From: Myxococcus stipitatus
GTDB taxonomy: Bacteria; Myxococcota; Myxococcia; Myxococcales; Myxococcaceae
DNA: 64,000 nt
Direction of reading: 5' to 3'
Assembly (NCBI RefSeq): GCF_037414475.1
Contig: NZ_CP147913.1
Span: 6,694,001-6,758,000, forward strand
Shown here: positions 1 through 8,722 of the stretch, in pieces
Position numbering within the stretch: position 1 is the stretch's first letter
Layout of the letters: the number at the start of each line of letters is the position of its first letter
Notes under the pieces: model-generated
Told to the model about the DNA's origin: nothing
The model's database searches: none
Seen by the model: only the letters and a program-made list of their open reading frames with translations
Made by a program: the position numbers and the translations under genes

Positions 1-1
1 G

Positions 2-1639
2 AACTGCCAGAACGTCATCACCGTCGAAGGACCCGCCGAAGAGGAAAGCACCCGTGTGGTGTCGCTCGCGGACGTGGAGCGGCTGAGAGCGCAAGAGCGC
101 TCGTTGGCCGAGCCCGCCGCCGCGGCCCCCGCGCCGGTGGCGTCCTCGCCTGCCCTCGACAAGGCTCCACCCGCGGCGCTTCAGACGCCGTGGGACGATG
201 AGCCCACACGCGCGGCGCCGCTGCGAGCCACGGGCTCTCCGTGGTTCGTGATGGTGCGCAACAAGCAGGAGGGCCCGCTGGACGAAGGGGCGCTCCGAGA
301 ACTCATCGCCACGGGCACCATCAGCGGCCGGAGCTTCTTCTGGCAGCAAGGCATGGCGGACTGGAAGCGCGGCGCGGATGTGCCGGAGCTGGCCGGGCTC
401 TTCGCTCCGCCTCCCGCGCCGGAGCCTCCTCCTCCCCCGCCGCCTCCCGTGGCGGAGCCGCCTCCCGCGCGTGCCGCGAAGAGCGCGCCGGCTCGGCGCG
501 AGCCGGAGCCTCCGCCTTCCTATGCGGAGCCCGAGCAGCGCTTCGAGCCCGAGCCAGAACCTCAGCCGCCGCCGGAGGAGGAGCCCGAGGCCGCGGCTCA
601 GCGCAAGTGGGTGCCCGAGGAGGATCCGGACACGACGTACTTCGGTGAGCCCGACCCGAGGAATCAGCCGCAGCCCGCGTCGCGGCGAGGTGGTGCGCCC
701 GCGGCTTCCGCGGCGCCGTTGAACGAGCTGTTCTCCGACCTGGACCTTCCCGAGAAGGGGGAGCAGGACGAGGGCGTGCCGCACGAGGATCCGCTCGCCG
801 CGGCGCGTGGCGACGAGGACGAGGAGCCACCGGCTCGCGAGTCGTCGGCGCGCAATGCGGCGAAGGCGAAGGGCGGCAAGAGCAAGAAGGCGAGCCCGAA
901 GAGTGGTGGTGGCGGCTCGAAGGGGAAGGTTGTTGCCCTCCTGCTCGTGCTGCTCATCGTGATTCCGCTGGGGGCCGCGTTCGCGTTGGACGTGACGGGC
1001 ATCATGCCCCTTCGCGTGAAGACGCTGGACCCGGCGGGCAACGTGGTGGAGCGCTCGGTCTTCTCAGGGGCGGGGATGACCGCGCTGATCGACCAGATGA
1101 CGGGCAAGCCGGCGCCAGTCCCCGCCGCGAAGCCTCCGTCCGCGCCTGCTGCCGACGAGCAGCCCTCGGCTCCGACCCCGCCTGTTGCTGGAGAGGGTGG
1201 AGCGGCCGTGGTGCCTTCGGAGGAGAAGGCCGCGCCGGCGGCGGGTGGTGACTCCGAGAAGTCGGCGAACGCGGAGAAGCAGGCCGCCGCGCCTCAGGCG
1301 GGTGAAGGCGCGGAAGCGGCCGCGGGCGAGGACGAGGTGGGCGGGCCGTCGGATGAGGAAGTGGAGCGCGTGGTCAACGAGAAGCAGACCGCGTTCCGCG
1401 ACTGTGTCGCGCAGGAGCTTCGCCGCAACCCCTCGTTCAAGGGGGGCAACGTGACGCTCACCGCGACGGTGGGGACGTCGGGTGCGGTGAAGTCCACCAC
1501 GTTCAGCCGCAAGGACCTGAACGCCGCCTCGAACGCCGTGGGCAACTGCATCCGCGAGCAGGCGAAGGGCATGGTCTTCTCCAGCTTCAAGGGTGAGGAC
1601 GTCGACCTGGAGATTCCCATCGCGCTCTCGGCGCGGTAA
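2..1639 (+). CDS. AgmX/GltJ-like GYF-domain membrane protein (5' end outside window)
   Basis: The frame is open from the left edge. The first residues, NCQNVITVEG, resemble the end of an MJ0042-type zinc ribbon, so the N-terminus lies upstream. A GYF_2 domain follows (WFVMVRNKQEGPLDEGALRE to ADVPELAGLF, about 80-140 residues into the visible part). Then come a long Pro/Glu/Ala-rich disordered linker, one transmembrane helix (VVALLLVLLIVIPLGAAF) and a periplasmic C-terminal domain with two cysteines (FRDCVAQEL, GNCIREQ), as in the AgmX/PglI C-terminal family. Family members such as GltJ belong to the myxobacterial gliding or focal-adhesion machinery. This copy is not beside other glt genes here, so a motility role is only inferred. 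A GTG at 56 is in frame, but starting there would discard the zinc-ribbon end. Confidence 0.8.
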   Translation, partial: NCQNVITVEGPAEEESTRVVSLADVERLRAQERSLAEPAAAAPAPVASSPALDKAPPAALQTPWDDEPTRAAPLRATGSPWFVMVRNKQEGPLDEGALRELIATGTISGRSFFWQQGMADWKRGADVPELAGLFAPPPAPEPPPPPPPPVAEPPPARAAKSAPARREPEPPPSYAEPEQRFEPEPEPQPPPEEEPEAAAQRKWVPEEDPDTTYFGEPDPRNQPQPASRRGGAPAASAAPLNELFSDLDLPEKGEQDEGVPHEDPLAAARGDEDEEPPARESSARNAAKAKGGKSKKASPKSGGGGSKGKVVALLLVLLIVIPLGAAFALDVTGIMPLRVKTLDPAGNVVERSVFSGAGMTALIDQMTGKPAPVPAAKPPSAPAADEQPSAPTPPVAGEGGAAVVPSEEKAAPAAGGDSEKSANAEKQAAAPQAGEGAEAAAGEDEVGGPSDEEVERVVNEKQTAFRDCVAQELRRNPSFKGGNVTLTATVGTSGAVKSTTFSRKDLNAASNAVGNCIREQAKGMVFSSFKGEDVDLEIPIALSAR

Positions 1640-1652
1640 CGCGTCTGAAGTG

Positions 1653-1677
1653 TCCCCCGGGTATTGCTCCCGGGGGA
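1653..1677 (+). terminator. Hairpin after the AgmX-like gene
   Basis: A perfect 9-bp stem (TCCCCCGGG / CCCGGGGGA) with a 7-nt loop begins 14 nt after the stop codon. No T-tract follows, as is common in GC-rich genomes. It is a likely terminator. Confidence 0.6.
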
Positions 1678-1772
1678 TGCTTGGGCACAGGGGATTGGCG
1701 TCGAGCTCGCCGCGGGGTATCCCGTTGCTTGATCTCCTCGCCTCTTCACCTGGAGAGTCGAAGCCGTTCAGG

Positions 1773-1853
1773 CGAATCCCAACGAGCGCCCGGCGGTAGC
1801 CCGTGGGTAGACCTCCTGCGTCTATTCCCTGGGAAGCAACCTCGAAGGTTGAG
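1773..1853 (+). repeat. Decayed repeat unit A (resembles 3' end of the AgmX-like gene)
   Basis: The unit opens with a sequence alignable to the last codons of the upstream gene (GAATCCCAACGAGCGCC against GATTCCCATCGCGCTCT at 1611). It ends in a hairpin CAACCT-CGA-AGGTTG at 1837-1851. Unit B at 1921-2001 has the same organisation. The region holds no credible gene, so this looks like a degraded duplication. Confidence 0.5.
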
Positions 1854-1920
1854 CCCCTCCATTGCTTGACGGAGCTTTTGCTGTGGCCTCTCCAAGGTCA
1901 TGGAGAGGTCACCGTCCAGG

Positions 1921-2001
1921 AGATGCGCATCGCGCTCTCGCCGGTAATTCAGGGGTAGGACCTCAGAGATTCATTCCGTGGGGGTGACCTCGAAGGTCGA
2001 G
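1921..2001 (+). repeat. Decayed repeat unit B (resembles 3' end of the AgmX-like gene)
   Basis: CATCGCGCTCTCG at about 1928 is identical to the AgmX-like gene end, and it is followed by GGTAA as in the real stop region. It shares GGGTAG-ACCTC, ATTCC-TGGG and ACCTCGAAGGT blocks with unit A about 148 bp upstream. The hairpin stem TGACCT/AGGTCG differs from unit A by one paired A-T to G-C change, so base-pairing is kept. The rest of 1640-2088 shows no gene. Confidence 0.5.
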
Positions 2002-2088
2002 GTCATCCGAGTCCAGTGCGTCCCTTCGTCTTCGCGGGAACTGACTCCGACCGCTCCGTTCCCCACGGTTCAGCAGGCCGTTCGAAGG

Positions 2089-2113
2089 GCCTCCGGGCAG
2101 CGTTCCCGGAGGC
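2089..2113 (-). terminator. Terminator hairpin of the MBL-DUF3006 operon
   Basis: A perfect 9-bp inverted repeat (GCCTCCGGG / CCCGGAGGC) with a 7-nt loop starts 7 nt beyond the stop of the last gene of the minus-strand operon. Confidence 0.65.
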
Positions 2114-2120
2114 GGAACTC

Positions 2121-2387
2121 CTAGAGGTCGAAATCACCCGGTGGAGGAGTCTTCCCCTTCGTCGCCCGCTCCCGTGCCGCGCGGACCTGCTCGCGCAGGG
2201 CCTCGGTGGCCTCCGGGTTGAGCGTCAATGTCTCCAGGTCGAGCACGTCTCCCTCGCGCGCTCCGGAGGGGAGCGATGCGAGGGGCCGCGTCACCTCGCG
2301 CCCGTCCACGATGAGCACCGCGACGTCATCCTCGATGCGGTCCAGCGTGGCATGAACCTGGGCCTTGGGCTTGGAGCGCTTCGTCAT
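2121..2387 (-). CDS. DUF3006 domain protein
   Basis: An 88-residue protein. Residues 13-60 match the DUF3006 pattern: ATLDRIEDDVAVLIVDG, then LPSGAREGDVLDLETL. The C-terminal 30 residues are charged and probably disordered. Its start codon overlaps the stop of the upstream MBL-fold gene (ATGA at 2384-2387), so it is translationally coupled. DUF3006 genes are frequently found beside ComEC-like metallo-beta-lactamase-fold proteins, and that pairing is seen here. Biochemical function is unknown; no signal peptide or membrane helix is visible. Confidence 0.8.
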   Translation of the reverse strand: MTKRSKPKAQVHATLDRIEDDVAVLIVDGREVTRPLASLPSGAREGDVLDLETLTLNPEATEALREQVRAARERATKGKTPPPGDFDL

Positions 2388-3664
2388 GGATTGCAGTCCT
2401 GGGCGGGGCGCCGTTCGCGGGCAGCCTCTTCACGCGTCTTGTAGGTGATGAGGTTCTCGGCGTGGATCTTCTTCGCGCCGTCGCACTCCGGAATGTGGAA
2501 CAGCGGCCGCTTCCGGCTGGCGACATAGGGCCCGGTGTACTTCTTCGCGCCCCCCTTCTCCTTGGCCGCCGTGGGCACGGGAGCTGCTTCCGGTGCGGGT
2601 GTCTCTGGAGGTGGCGCGGCCGGAACCTCCGGCGCTTTCTTCACGGGTGCGGGCTTCCCAGCCCAGAACGACGGTTCCGGCGTGGGGCCCTGTCCCGCGT
2701 GCGTGTAGCGCGTGTCGGTGGGTGTTCCTCGAGGCAGTCGCTGCGGCGAGACAACCAGCGACTTGCCATCACTGACCACCTGCACCTCGCCATCCACGTC
2801 GGTGCGGAACACCTGGACGTGTGCGGCCTTCATCCGCTCCAGCGTGGCGGAGGAGGGCGCTCCAAAGGCGTTGCCCTTGCCCGCGGAGATGACGGCGGCG
2901 CGAGCACCCACTCGCGTGAGGAAGGGCGACGTGGTGGCACCCGCGAGCCCGTGTGCCCCCACCTTGAGCAACGTGGACTTGAGGGGAACCTCCCGCGCGA
3001 GCAGGTACTCCTCCGTCTGCGCGAGCGCGTCTCCCATGAAGAGCACCGACGTCTCTCCATAGGACAGCCGCAGGACAATGGAGTTGGCCTCGAGCGCCGT
3101 CTCGGTCGCTTCGAGCAGGGGCTCGGCGGGGGCGCGGGGCCAGAGGATGGTCAGCGACACGCCATCGCCCAGGTTGATGCGCTGGGGCGCGTTCGGCGTC
3201 GAGGTGGGCGGGGCAGGGGAGACGACCTGAATCTGTCGCGCGCTGATGTCCGTGAGCAGCTGGTCATACGCGGGCGGCGTCCCAGGGACCTGCGGCTCCA
3301 TGAGCTGCCGGGCTCCCACTCGGCGCAGGACGGCATCGAGCGCGCCGTGGTGGTCCACGTGCGGGTGCGTGAGGATGACCAGGTCCAGGGGCCGGGTGAG
3401 CAGCTCCGGAAGGCGATTCACCAGATGCGCGGCGGCGCTCTGCGGGCCGGAGTCCACCAGCACCGTGGTCCCCTTGGGGGAGACGATGAGGGCCGCGTCG
3501 CCTTGGCCCACATCGAAGAAGTAGACGTGCAGCTTTCCGTCGGGCGCGGTGCCGAACAGGCGCTTGGCCTCGGTGGCCTGCGGCGCGGCCGCTTCCGGCT
3601 GCGACTCCCGGCAGGCCCCCAGGACCCACAAGGTCCCCAACAGGGCGAGAAGGCGCGGGCTCAT
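2384..3664 (-). CDS. ComEC-type MBL-fold lipoprotein with C-terminal Ada-like metal-binding motif (copy 2)
   Basis: 426 residues starting at ATG 3664, which overlaps the upstream stop (ATGA) and directly precedes a lipoprotein signal (LGTLWVLGAC). An MBL-fold hydrolase domain follows, with [14 protein letters not shown], the metal motif THPHVDHHGA and the later Asp in VLFMGDALA. The usual HHG motif near the domain end reads GAHGLAG, so one of two conserved histidines is lost. After a Pro/Ala-rich linker the C-terminus carries a YVASRKRPLFHIPECDGAK motif and a final Cys, like the zinc-binding module of Ada-type proteins. It is a close paralogue of the gene upstream. It lacks the ComEC pore helices, so it is not a DNA-uptake channel. 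The substrate is unknown, and activity may be reduced by the His change. Confidence 0.8.
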   Translation of the reverse strand: MSPRLLALLGTLWVLGACRESQPEAAAPQATEAKRLFGTAPDGKLHVYFFDVGQGDAALIVSPKGTTVLVDSGPQSAAAHLVNRLPELLTRPLDLVILTHPHVDHHGALDAVLRRVGARQLMEPQVPGTPPAYDQLLTDISARQIQVVSPAPPTSTPNAPQRINLGDGVSLTILWPRAPAEPLLEATETALEANSIVLRLSYGETSVLFMGDALAQTEEYLLAREVPLKSTLLKVGAHGLAGATTSPFLTRVGARAAVISAGKGNAFGAPSSATLERMKAAHVQVFRTDVDGEVQVVSDGKSLVVSPQRLPRGTPTDTRYTHAGQGPTPEPSFWAGKPAPVKKAPEVPAAPPPETPAPEAAPVPTAAKEKGGAKKYTGPYVASRKRPLFHIPECDGAKKIHAENLITYKTREEAARERRPAQDCNP

Positions 3665-4866
3665 GGGTGACAATCCTCGGCGGGGCGTCGCTCGCGCAGG
3701 GCGGCTTCGCGGTTCGGGTAGAGCATGCGTTCCGACTTGGAACGCTTCAGCGTGGAGCACGTCTCGCGGTGGAAGACCTTGCTGCCCTTGAGCCCCACAT
3801 ATTGACTCGTGCCGGAGTCCGCGGCGGGGGTCTTGGGCGCCGTACGCCCTCCCTCACGCGGCTGCGGCGAAGTGGCCCCCGAGCGGACCGGCGCGACGGC
3901 GCGTGACGACGTCACGGGGCTCGGGTCCACGTCGCCAGGGAGCACGAGCAGCGCCCCCGTGCCTCCATGGGTCCGCAACGTCACGGACTGGCCATCACTG
4001 GCCGCGACCACTTCACCTTCCTGGTCCGTGCGAAGCACATGGGCCCCGACATCACCCAGTCGCGACAGCGTCTCCGGCGCGGGGTGTCCGTAGTCGTTCT
4101 TCGCGCCCACGGAGATGACGGCGGCCTGGGGCTTCGCGGCGGCGAGGAAGGCGGCGGTGGACGAGTGGCGGCCACCATGATGGGCGACCTTCAGCACGGT
4201 GGTGGTGAGGTTCAGCGAACGCTGGAGCAGCGCGGCCTCCGTGTCCGGCTCCGCGTCCCCGACGAGCAGGAACGCCGTGCTCCCGTACGTCAGCCGCGCG
4301 ACGATGGAGTTGGAGTTCGCGTCCGAGCGAGTCCCCACGAGGAAGGGCTCCTTGGGCATGCGCGGCCAGAACACCGTGAGCGAGACACCCTCACCCAGGC
4401 CGATGGTGAGCAGGCCGTTCGCACTCGAGGGCCCAGGCTCCGGCGTCATGACCTGGCCCACGTTGTCGCCCACGAAGTCGAGCAGGTCCCGGTATGCATC
4501 ACTGGGATGGTTGAAGCCCGGGTCCATGAAGCGTCTGGTGCCCACGGCGCGCAAGGCCGTGATGAGCCCGCCCAGATGGTCGAGGTGGGGATGGGTGAGG
4601 ATGACCAGGTCCAGGGGGCCCTTCACCAGGCTCTTGAGCCGGGCGGCGAGCCGCTCCCGGGCCTCGGGTGGCCCCCCGTCGATGAGCACCGTCTTTCCGG
4701 TGGGCGAGATGATGAGGGCCGCGTCACCTTGGCCCACGTCAAAGAAATGCACCGTGAGCGGTTGACCTGGGGCAACAGCGGTCGGGGCGGGAGGGCTCGC
4801 GGCGAAGCCTGGCAGCGCGGCAAGCAGAAGGACGAGGAGGCTGAACAGCCGGAGGCGGAACGTCAC
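3661..4866 (-). CDS. ComEC-type MBL-fold secreted hydrolase with C-terminal Ada-like metal-binding motif (copy 1)
   Basis: 401 residues with an N-terminal signal peptide ([17 protein letters not shown]). The MBL domain resembles the soluble part of ComEC/Rec2: [14 protein letters not shown], metal motif [19 protein letters not shown], and an intact [10 protein letters not shown] motif. Residues about 350-401 hold a short module, [16 protein letters not shown] followed by a conserved DCHP, resembling Ada-type or excalibur-like metal-binding ends. It is the first gene of a three-gene coupled operon with its paralogue and a DUF3006 gene. Related soluble proteins in other bacteria are poorly characterised; a nuclease or phosphodiesterase activity in the periplasm is plausible but inferred. 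Confidence 0.85.
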   Translation of the reverse strand: MTFRLRLFSLLVLLLAALPGFAASPPAPTAVAPGQPLTVHFFDVGQGDAALIISPTGKTVLIDGGPPEARERLAARLKSLVKGPLDLVILTHPHLDHLGGLITALRAVGTRRFMDPGFNHPSDAYRDLLDFVGDNVGQVMTPEPGPSSANGLLTIGLGEGVSLTVFWPRMPKEPFLVGTRSDANSNSIVARLTYGSTAFLLVGDAEPDTEAALLQRSLNLTTTVLKVAHHGGRHSSTAAFLAAAKPQAAVISVGAKNDYGHPAPETLSRLGDVGAHVLRTDQEGEVVAASDGQSVTLRTHGGTGALLVLPGDVDPSPVTSSRAVAPVRSGATSPQPREGGRTAPKTPAADSGTSQYVGLKGSKVFHRETCSTLKRSKSERMLYPNREAALRERRPAEDCHP

Positions 4867-4976
4867 GGGCGGACTCTACCGCCACGTTCCCACCCTCGGC
4901 ACCTGGGGTGCGAGCGGGAAACGTACGGGTCGCCCGAGCGCTTCCCGAGGGCCGCGAAGTGGGCTATTGGGCCGCA

Positions 4977-5798
4977 ATGTCCGACTCCGAGGACCTCTTC
5001 AAGTTCGTCGAGGACATCGCCGACCAGGCCCGCCGCCACCTGCATGCGTGGAAGGGTGCCCGGGAAGCGGCCTTGACTGCTCCCGCGCCGCGGCCCTCGA
5101 TGGGCCGCGTGGACCCGGCCTCCATCCGCTCCGCCGCGGACCTGGCCCCGTACATCGACCACACGCTGCTCAAGCCCGAGGCCCGCGCCGAGGACGTGGT
5201 GAAGCTGGCCGAGGAGGCCCGTCAGCACGGCTTCGCGACGGTGTGCGTGAACAGCTCGCACGTGGCCACCGCCGCCAAGGTGCTGGCGGGGACCTCCACC
5301 GTGCCCATCGCCGTCGTGGGCTTTCCCCTGGGCGCGGCGCTCTCGTCAGCCAAGGCGTTCGAGGCCCGCGAGGCCATCGCCGCCGGGGCGCGTGAAATCG
5401 ACATGGTCGTGAACATCGGCGCGCTCAAGTCCCATGACTACGCGCTGGTGCAGCGGGATATCGCCGCCGTGGTGGACGCCTGTGGGCCCGTGCCCGTGAA
5501 GGTCATCCTGGAGACGTCGCAGCTCAGCGACGAGGAGAAGGTCATCGCCTGCGTGCTGTCGAAGGCCGCGGGCGCCGCGTTCGTGAAGACGTCCACGGGC
5601 TTCAACGGGGGCGGGGCGACCGCGGAGGACGTGGCGCTGATGCGCAGGGTGGTGGGCGAGGACGTGGGTGTGAAGGCGTCCGGCGGAATCCGCTCGGCGG
5701 AGGACGCGATGAAGATGGTGCGCGCGGGTGCCAACCGCCTGGGTGCGTCCGCGTCGGTGGCGATTGTCACCGGCCAGGTTTCCACCGCGAAGTACTGA
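4977..5798 (+). CDS. deoC: Deoxyribose-phosphate aldolase
   Basis: 273 residues. DeoC cleaves 2-deoxyribose-5-phosphate to acetaldehyde and glyceraldehyde-3-phosphate, the last step of deoxynucleoside catabolism. The TIM barrel starts near residue 55 ([11 protein letters not shown]). Key elements are present: the catalytic Asp in EIDMVVN, the Schiff-base Lys in FVKTSTGF and the second Lys in GVKASGGIR. The N-terminus is about 50 residues longer than E. coli-type enzymes, helical and charged. ATG 4977 (MSDSEDLF) is preferred over an upstream in-frame codon because the extra sequence is not protein-like. It lies at the edge of a nucleoside-salvage neighbourhood. Confidence 0.93.
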   Translation: MSDSEDLFKFVEDIADQARRHLHAWKGAREAALTAPAPRPSMGRVDPASIRSAADLAPYIDHTLLKPEARAEDVVKLAEEARQHGFATVCVNSSHVATAAKVLAGTSTVPIAVVGFPLGAALSSAKAFEAREAIAAGAREIDMVVNIGALKSHDYALVQRDIAAVVDACGPVPVKVILETSQLSDEEKVIACVLSKAAGAAFVKTSTGFNGGGATAEDVALMRRVVGEDVGVKASGGIRSAEDAMKMVRAGANRLGASASVAIVTGQVSTAKY

Positions 5799-5812
5799 CG
5801 GGCGGAGCCGAC

Positions 5813-6205
5813 ATGAACACCAAACAGCGAGACGAGCTCAAGCAGCTGCTCCTGGCGCTGCACTCCGAGCTGACGGAGAAGTCGCCCGCGAGAATCGAGC
5901 CCAACCGCACCGATGACGCGCGCATCGGCGGCGACGAGGACGAGCAGCCGCTCAACGAGATGATGCAGGCCATCGCCTCCAACCGGAACCGGAACCTGGA
6001 TGGCGTGCTGGCCCGCGTGCTCAAGGCGCTGGCGAAGCTGCGCGATGACCCGGACTCCTTCGGCGAGTGTGAGGAATGCGGGGATGACGTTCCGCTGGGC
6101 CGGTTGCGTGCGATGCCCTACGCGGAGCTGTGCGTGACGTGCCAGGGCGGCAAGGACGCTCCGAAGGGCCGCGCCACCCGCCGCAAGCTCACCGACTACA
6201 CCTGA
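5813..6205 (+). CDS. TraR/DksA-family zinc-finger protein
   Basis: 130 residues. An N-terminal helical hairpin of about 80 residues is followed by a four-cysteine zinc finger (CEECGDDVPLGRLR, then CVTC) in the DksA/TraR arrangement. Family members bind in the RNA polymerase secondary channel and modulate transcription with ppGpp. The acidic tip motif of true DksA (DxxDxA) is not obvious, although GGDEDEQP could sit there, so it may be a divergent paralogue. It lies 14 nt after deoC and may share its transcript. Confidence 0.85.
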   Translation: MNTKQRDELKQLLLALHSELTEKSPARIEPNRTDDARIGGDEDEQPLNEMMQAIASNRNRNLDGVLARVLKALAKLRDDPDSFGECEECGDDVPLGRLRAMPYAELCVTCQGGKDAPKGRATRRKLTDYT

Positions 6206-6263
6206 AAACCACCCGCGTTCGGTCCTCCCGAGCGCCCCAGATTGCACGAGGCTTCGAGGCTCC

Positions 6264-7991
6264 ATGAACGACACCGGACTGAGAGAGCGAGCGGAGGCGT
6301 GGCGCCAGGCGGACCCGGACCCCGCGACCGTCGAGGAGCTGGCGCGGCTGCTGGCCCAGGGCGACATGGCGGAGCTGGCGGACCGCTTCTCGGGCGACCT
6401 GGAATTCGGCACCGCGGGCCTGCGGGGCGTGCTGGGCGCGGGGCCCAACCGGATGAACCGCGCCGTCGTGCGGCGCACCACCGCCGGGCTGGCGCGCTAC
6501 CTCAAGGAGCACGTGCCTGACGCCACCACGCGCGGCGTGGTGGTGGGCCGCGATGCGCGCAGGTTGAGCGCGGAGCTGGCGGAGGACACCGCCGCGGTGC
6601 TCGCCGCCGAGGGCATCCCCGCCCACGTCTTCCCGCTGCCCGTCCCCACGCCGCTCACCGCCTACGCGTGCCTCCACCTGGGCGCCGCCGCGGCCATCAT
6701 GGTGACGGCCAGCCACAATCCACCCGAGTACAACGGTTACAAGGTGTACTGGGGCAACGGCGCGCAAATCATCCCGCCGCATGACACGGGCATCGCCGCC
6801 GCCATCGCGAAGGTGGAGCCCGCCAACCGCGTGCCGCTCCTGACGGTGGCGCAGGCGCGTGAGAAGGGCCTGTGGCGCGACATCCCCGACTCGCTGGGCG
6901 AGGACTACCTGCGCGCCATCCTCGGGCTGCGCGTGTTCAAGCGGGGCTCCGAGACATTGTCCATCGTCTACACGGCGATGCACGGCGTCGGCGGCGTCTG
7001 GGCGGAGCGAGCCCTGCGCGAGGCGGGCTTCCCGCGCTTCACGCCGGTCGCCGAGCAGCACATGCCGGACGGGCGCTTTCCCACCGTGCGCTTCCCCAAC
7101 CCGGAGGAGCCGGGCGCCATGGACCTGTCGCGCGCCACCGCCGAGCGCGTGAAGGCCGACCTGGTGCTGGCCAATGACCCGGACGCGGACCGGCTGGCCG
7201 TCATGGCCCGCGAGTCCACAGGGGGGCTGCGCATGCTCACCGGCAACGAGGTGGGCGTGCTCCTGGGGCACTACCTGCTGACGCAATCCACGCAGCGCGC
7301 GCGGCCGCATGTCGTCACCACCATCGTGTCGTCGACGCAGCTGGGGGACATCGCCCGCTCGCTGGGCGCCGCGTATGACGAGGTGCTCACGGGCTTCAAG
7401 TGGATCGCCAACCGGGCGCTGGAGCGCGAGCACTCGGAGGGCACCCAGTTCGTCTTCGGCTACGAGGAAGCGCTGGGTTACACCGCCGGCACCGTGACGC
7501 GGGACAAGGACGGCGTGGGCGCGGCGCTCGTCATGGCGGACCTGGCCGCGTGGTGCGAATCGCGTGGCACCACGGTGCTGGGATACCTCGAGGAGATTCA
7601 GCGCCGGCACGGGCTCTACGTGGGCGCGCAGCGCAACGTCACGCTGCCGGGCTCCGCGGGTGCCCAGGCCATCCGCGGCATCATGGATGCCTTCCGCGCC
7701 CGTCCGCCCTCGCACATCGGCGGTGAGGCGGTGCGGGCCGTGCTGGACTACCAGCGCGGCGTGCAGGGCCTGCCTCCGTCCAACGTGCTGGCCCTGGAGC
7801 TGGAGGGCGGCGGCCGCGTGACGCTCCGCCCGTCTGGCACCGAGCCGAAGATCAAATACTACTTCGAGCGGAAGGAGACGCCCGCTCAAGGCGAGCCCCT
7901 GGCCCGCGCCCGCGAGCGCGCCGAGTCCCGGCTGGCCTCCTTCATCGACGCATTCATCGCGCTGGCTCGTGAGCGCGGACAACCCACCTGA
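6264..7991 (+). CDS. Phosphoglucomutase/phosphopentomutase-type phosphohexomutase (PGM2-like)
   Basis: 575 residues, the length of the PGM2/PgcA class. It shows FGTAGLRGVLG near residue 50, the phosphoserine loop TASHNPPEYNGYKVYW near residue 150, the metal loop NDPDADRLAV near 305, the sugar-binding loop GYEEALGYTAG near 405 and the phosphate-binding end RPSGTEPKIKYY. The family interconverts hexose 1- and 6-phosphates, and the PGM2 branch also uses pentose phosphates. In this context, between deoC and a nucleoside phosphorylase with no deoB in view, a phosphopentomutase role linking deoxyribose-1-phosphate to DeoC is an attractive inference. Confidence 0.88.
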   Translation: MNDTGLRERAEAWRQADPDPATVEELARLLAQGDMAELADRFSGDLEFGTAGLRGVLGAGPNRMNRAVVRRTTAGLARYLKEHVPDATTRGVVVGRDARRLSAELAEDTAAVLAAEGIPAHVFPLPVPTPLTAYACLHLGAAAAIMVTASHNPPEYNGYKVYWGNGAQIIPPHDTGIAAAIAKVEPANRVPLLTVAQAREKGLWRDIPDSLGEDYLRAILGLRVFKRGSETLSIVYTAMHGVGGVWAERALREAGFPRFTPVAEQHMPDGRFPTVRFPNPEEPGAMDLSRATAERVKADLVLANDPDADRLAVMARESTGGLRMLTGNEVGVLLGHYLLTQSTQRARPHVVTTIVSSTQLGDIARSLGAAYDEVLTGFKWIANRALEREHSEGTQFVFGYEEALGYTAGTVTRDKDGVGAALVMADLAAWCESRGTTVLGYLEEIQRRHGLYVGAQRNVTLPGSAGAQAIRGIMDAFRARPPSHIGGEAVRAVLDYQRGVQGLPPSNVLALELEGGGRVTLRPSGTEPKIKYYFERKETPAQGEPLARARERAESRLASFIDAFIALARERGQPT

Positions 7992-8065
7992 GTCTTGATT
8001 CACTCCTCAGGATGTTGTGTGGACCCTGGCCTCGCGTCCCGCGGGGCCCCAACGAAAGGACACGT

Positions 8066-8704
8066 GTGAAGCGCCTCGTTCCTGGAATCCTTCTCGCCTG
8101 CCTGTTGACCCTTCCTGGTTCCGCGTTCGCGCGGGGGCAGGGCTGGTCCATCCTCGCCGCCGAAACGCTGGGCAGCGGCAACACCGCCTTCTCGGGTCAG
8201 ATTGGTTGGCCCGGACTCACCCTGGGCGTGCTCCATGGGAGCTCCGAGCGGCTCGATATCGGCGGCAAGTTCAGCTTCAACTGGGGCCGTGAGGGCTGGG
8301 TGCGCCACACCTCGCCGGGCATCAAGCTGCAAGGGTGGCTGCGGCTGGAGCTCGCGAAGGCGAACAACGTGGCCTTCGCGCTCACGTTCCAGCCCGGCCC
8401 CTTCTTCTACTTCGACCATGGCGACACCGACGTGGGCCTGGCCTTGCCGGTCGCCTTCGTGGTGGGCATCCCCGTCACCAGCGCGCTGATGGTCAACGTG
8501 GGCCTGGACATGCCCTTCCACGTCTACTTCGGCGAGGGCATCGGCCCCGTCATCCCCATCCTGGTGGGCGGCGGGCTGGAGTACTTCATCGACAGCCGCC
8601 TGGCGGTGAACTTCAACCTGCGCATGGGGCCCGCGCTCATCCCCGACTGGGATGAGAGCGAGTTCACCATGGAGGCCCTCTTCGGCGTCGCCTACCGCTT
8701 CTGA
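8066..8704 (+). CDS. Predicted outer-membrane beta-barrel protein
   Basis: 212 residues from GTG 8066, preceded by a GAAAGGA ribosome-binding site. A signal peptide (VPGILLACLLTLPGSAFA) is followed by alternating amphipathic strands ending in an aromatic residue (LFGVAYRF), as in small outer-membrane barrels. No named family is recognised. It is convergent with the receiver-kinase gene, and the function is unknown. Confidence 0.65.
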   Translation: MKRLVPGILLACLLTLPGSAFARGQGWSILAAETLGSGNTAFSGQIGWPGLTLGVLHGSSERLDIGGKFSFNWGREGWVRHTSPGIKLQGWLRLELAKANNVAFALTFQPGPFFYFDHGDTDVGLALPVAFVVGIPVTSALMVNVGLDMPFHVYFGEGIGPVIPILVGGGLEYFIDSRLAVNFNLRMGPALIPDWDESEFTMEALFGVAYRF

Positions 8705-8714
8705 CCGGAAGCGG
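8695..8714. terminator. Bidirectional hairpin between convergent genes
   Basis: A 7-bp inverted repeat (CCGCTTC / GAAGCGG) with a 6-nt loop spans the stop codon of the beta-barrel gene and lies 9 nt from the end of the convergent kinase gene. Confidence 0.5.
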
Positions 8715-8722
8715 CGGAGCGG

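Noticed and set aside
6189-8003. 604-codon open frame on the minus strand opposite the phosphomutase gene
   Set aside because: It is a high-GC shadow: the plus-strand protein has all family motifs, and the minus frame reads as His/Arg/Gly-rich sequence with no domain.
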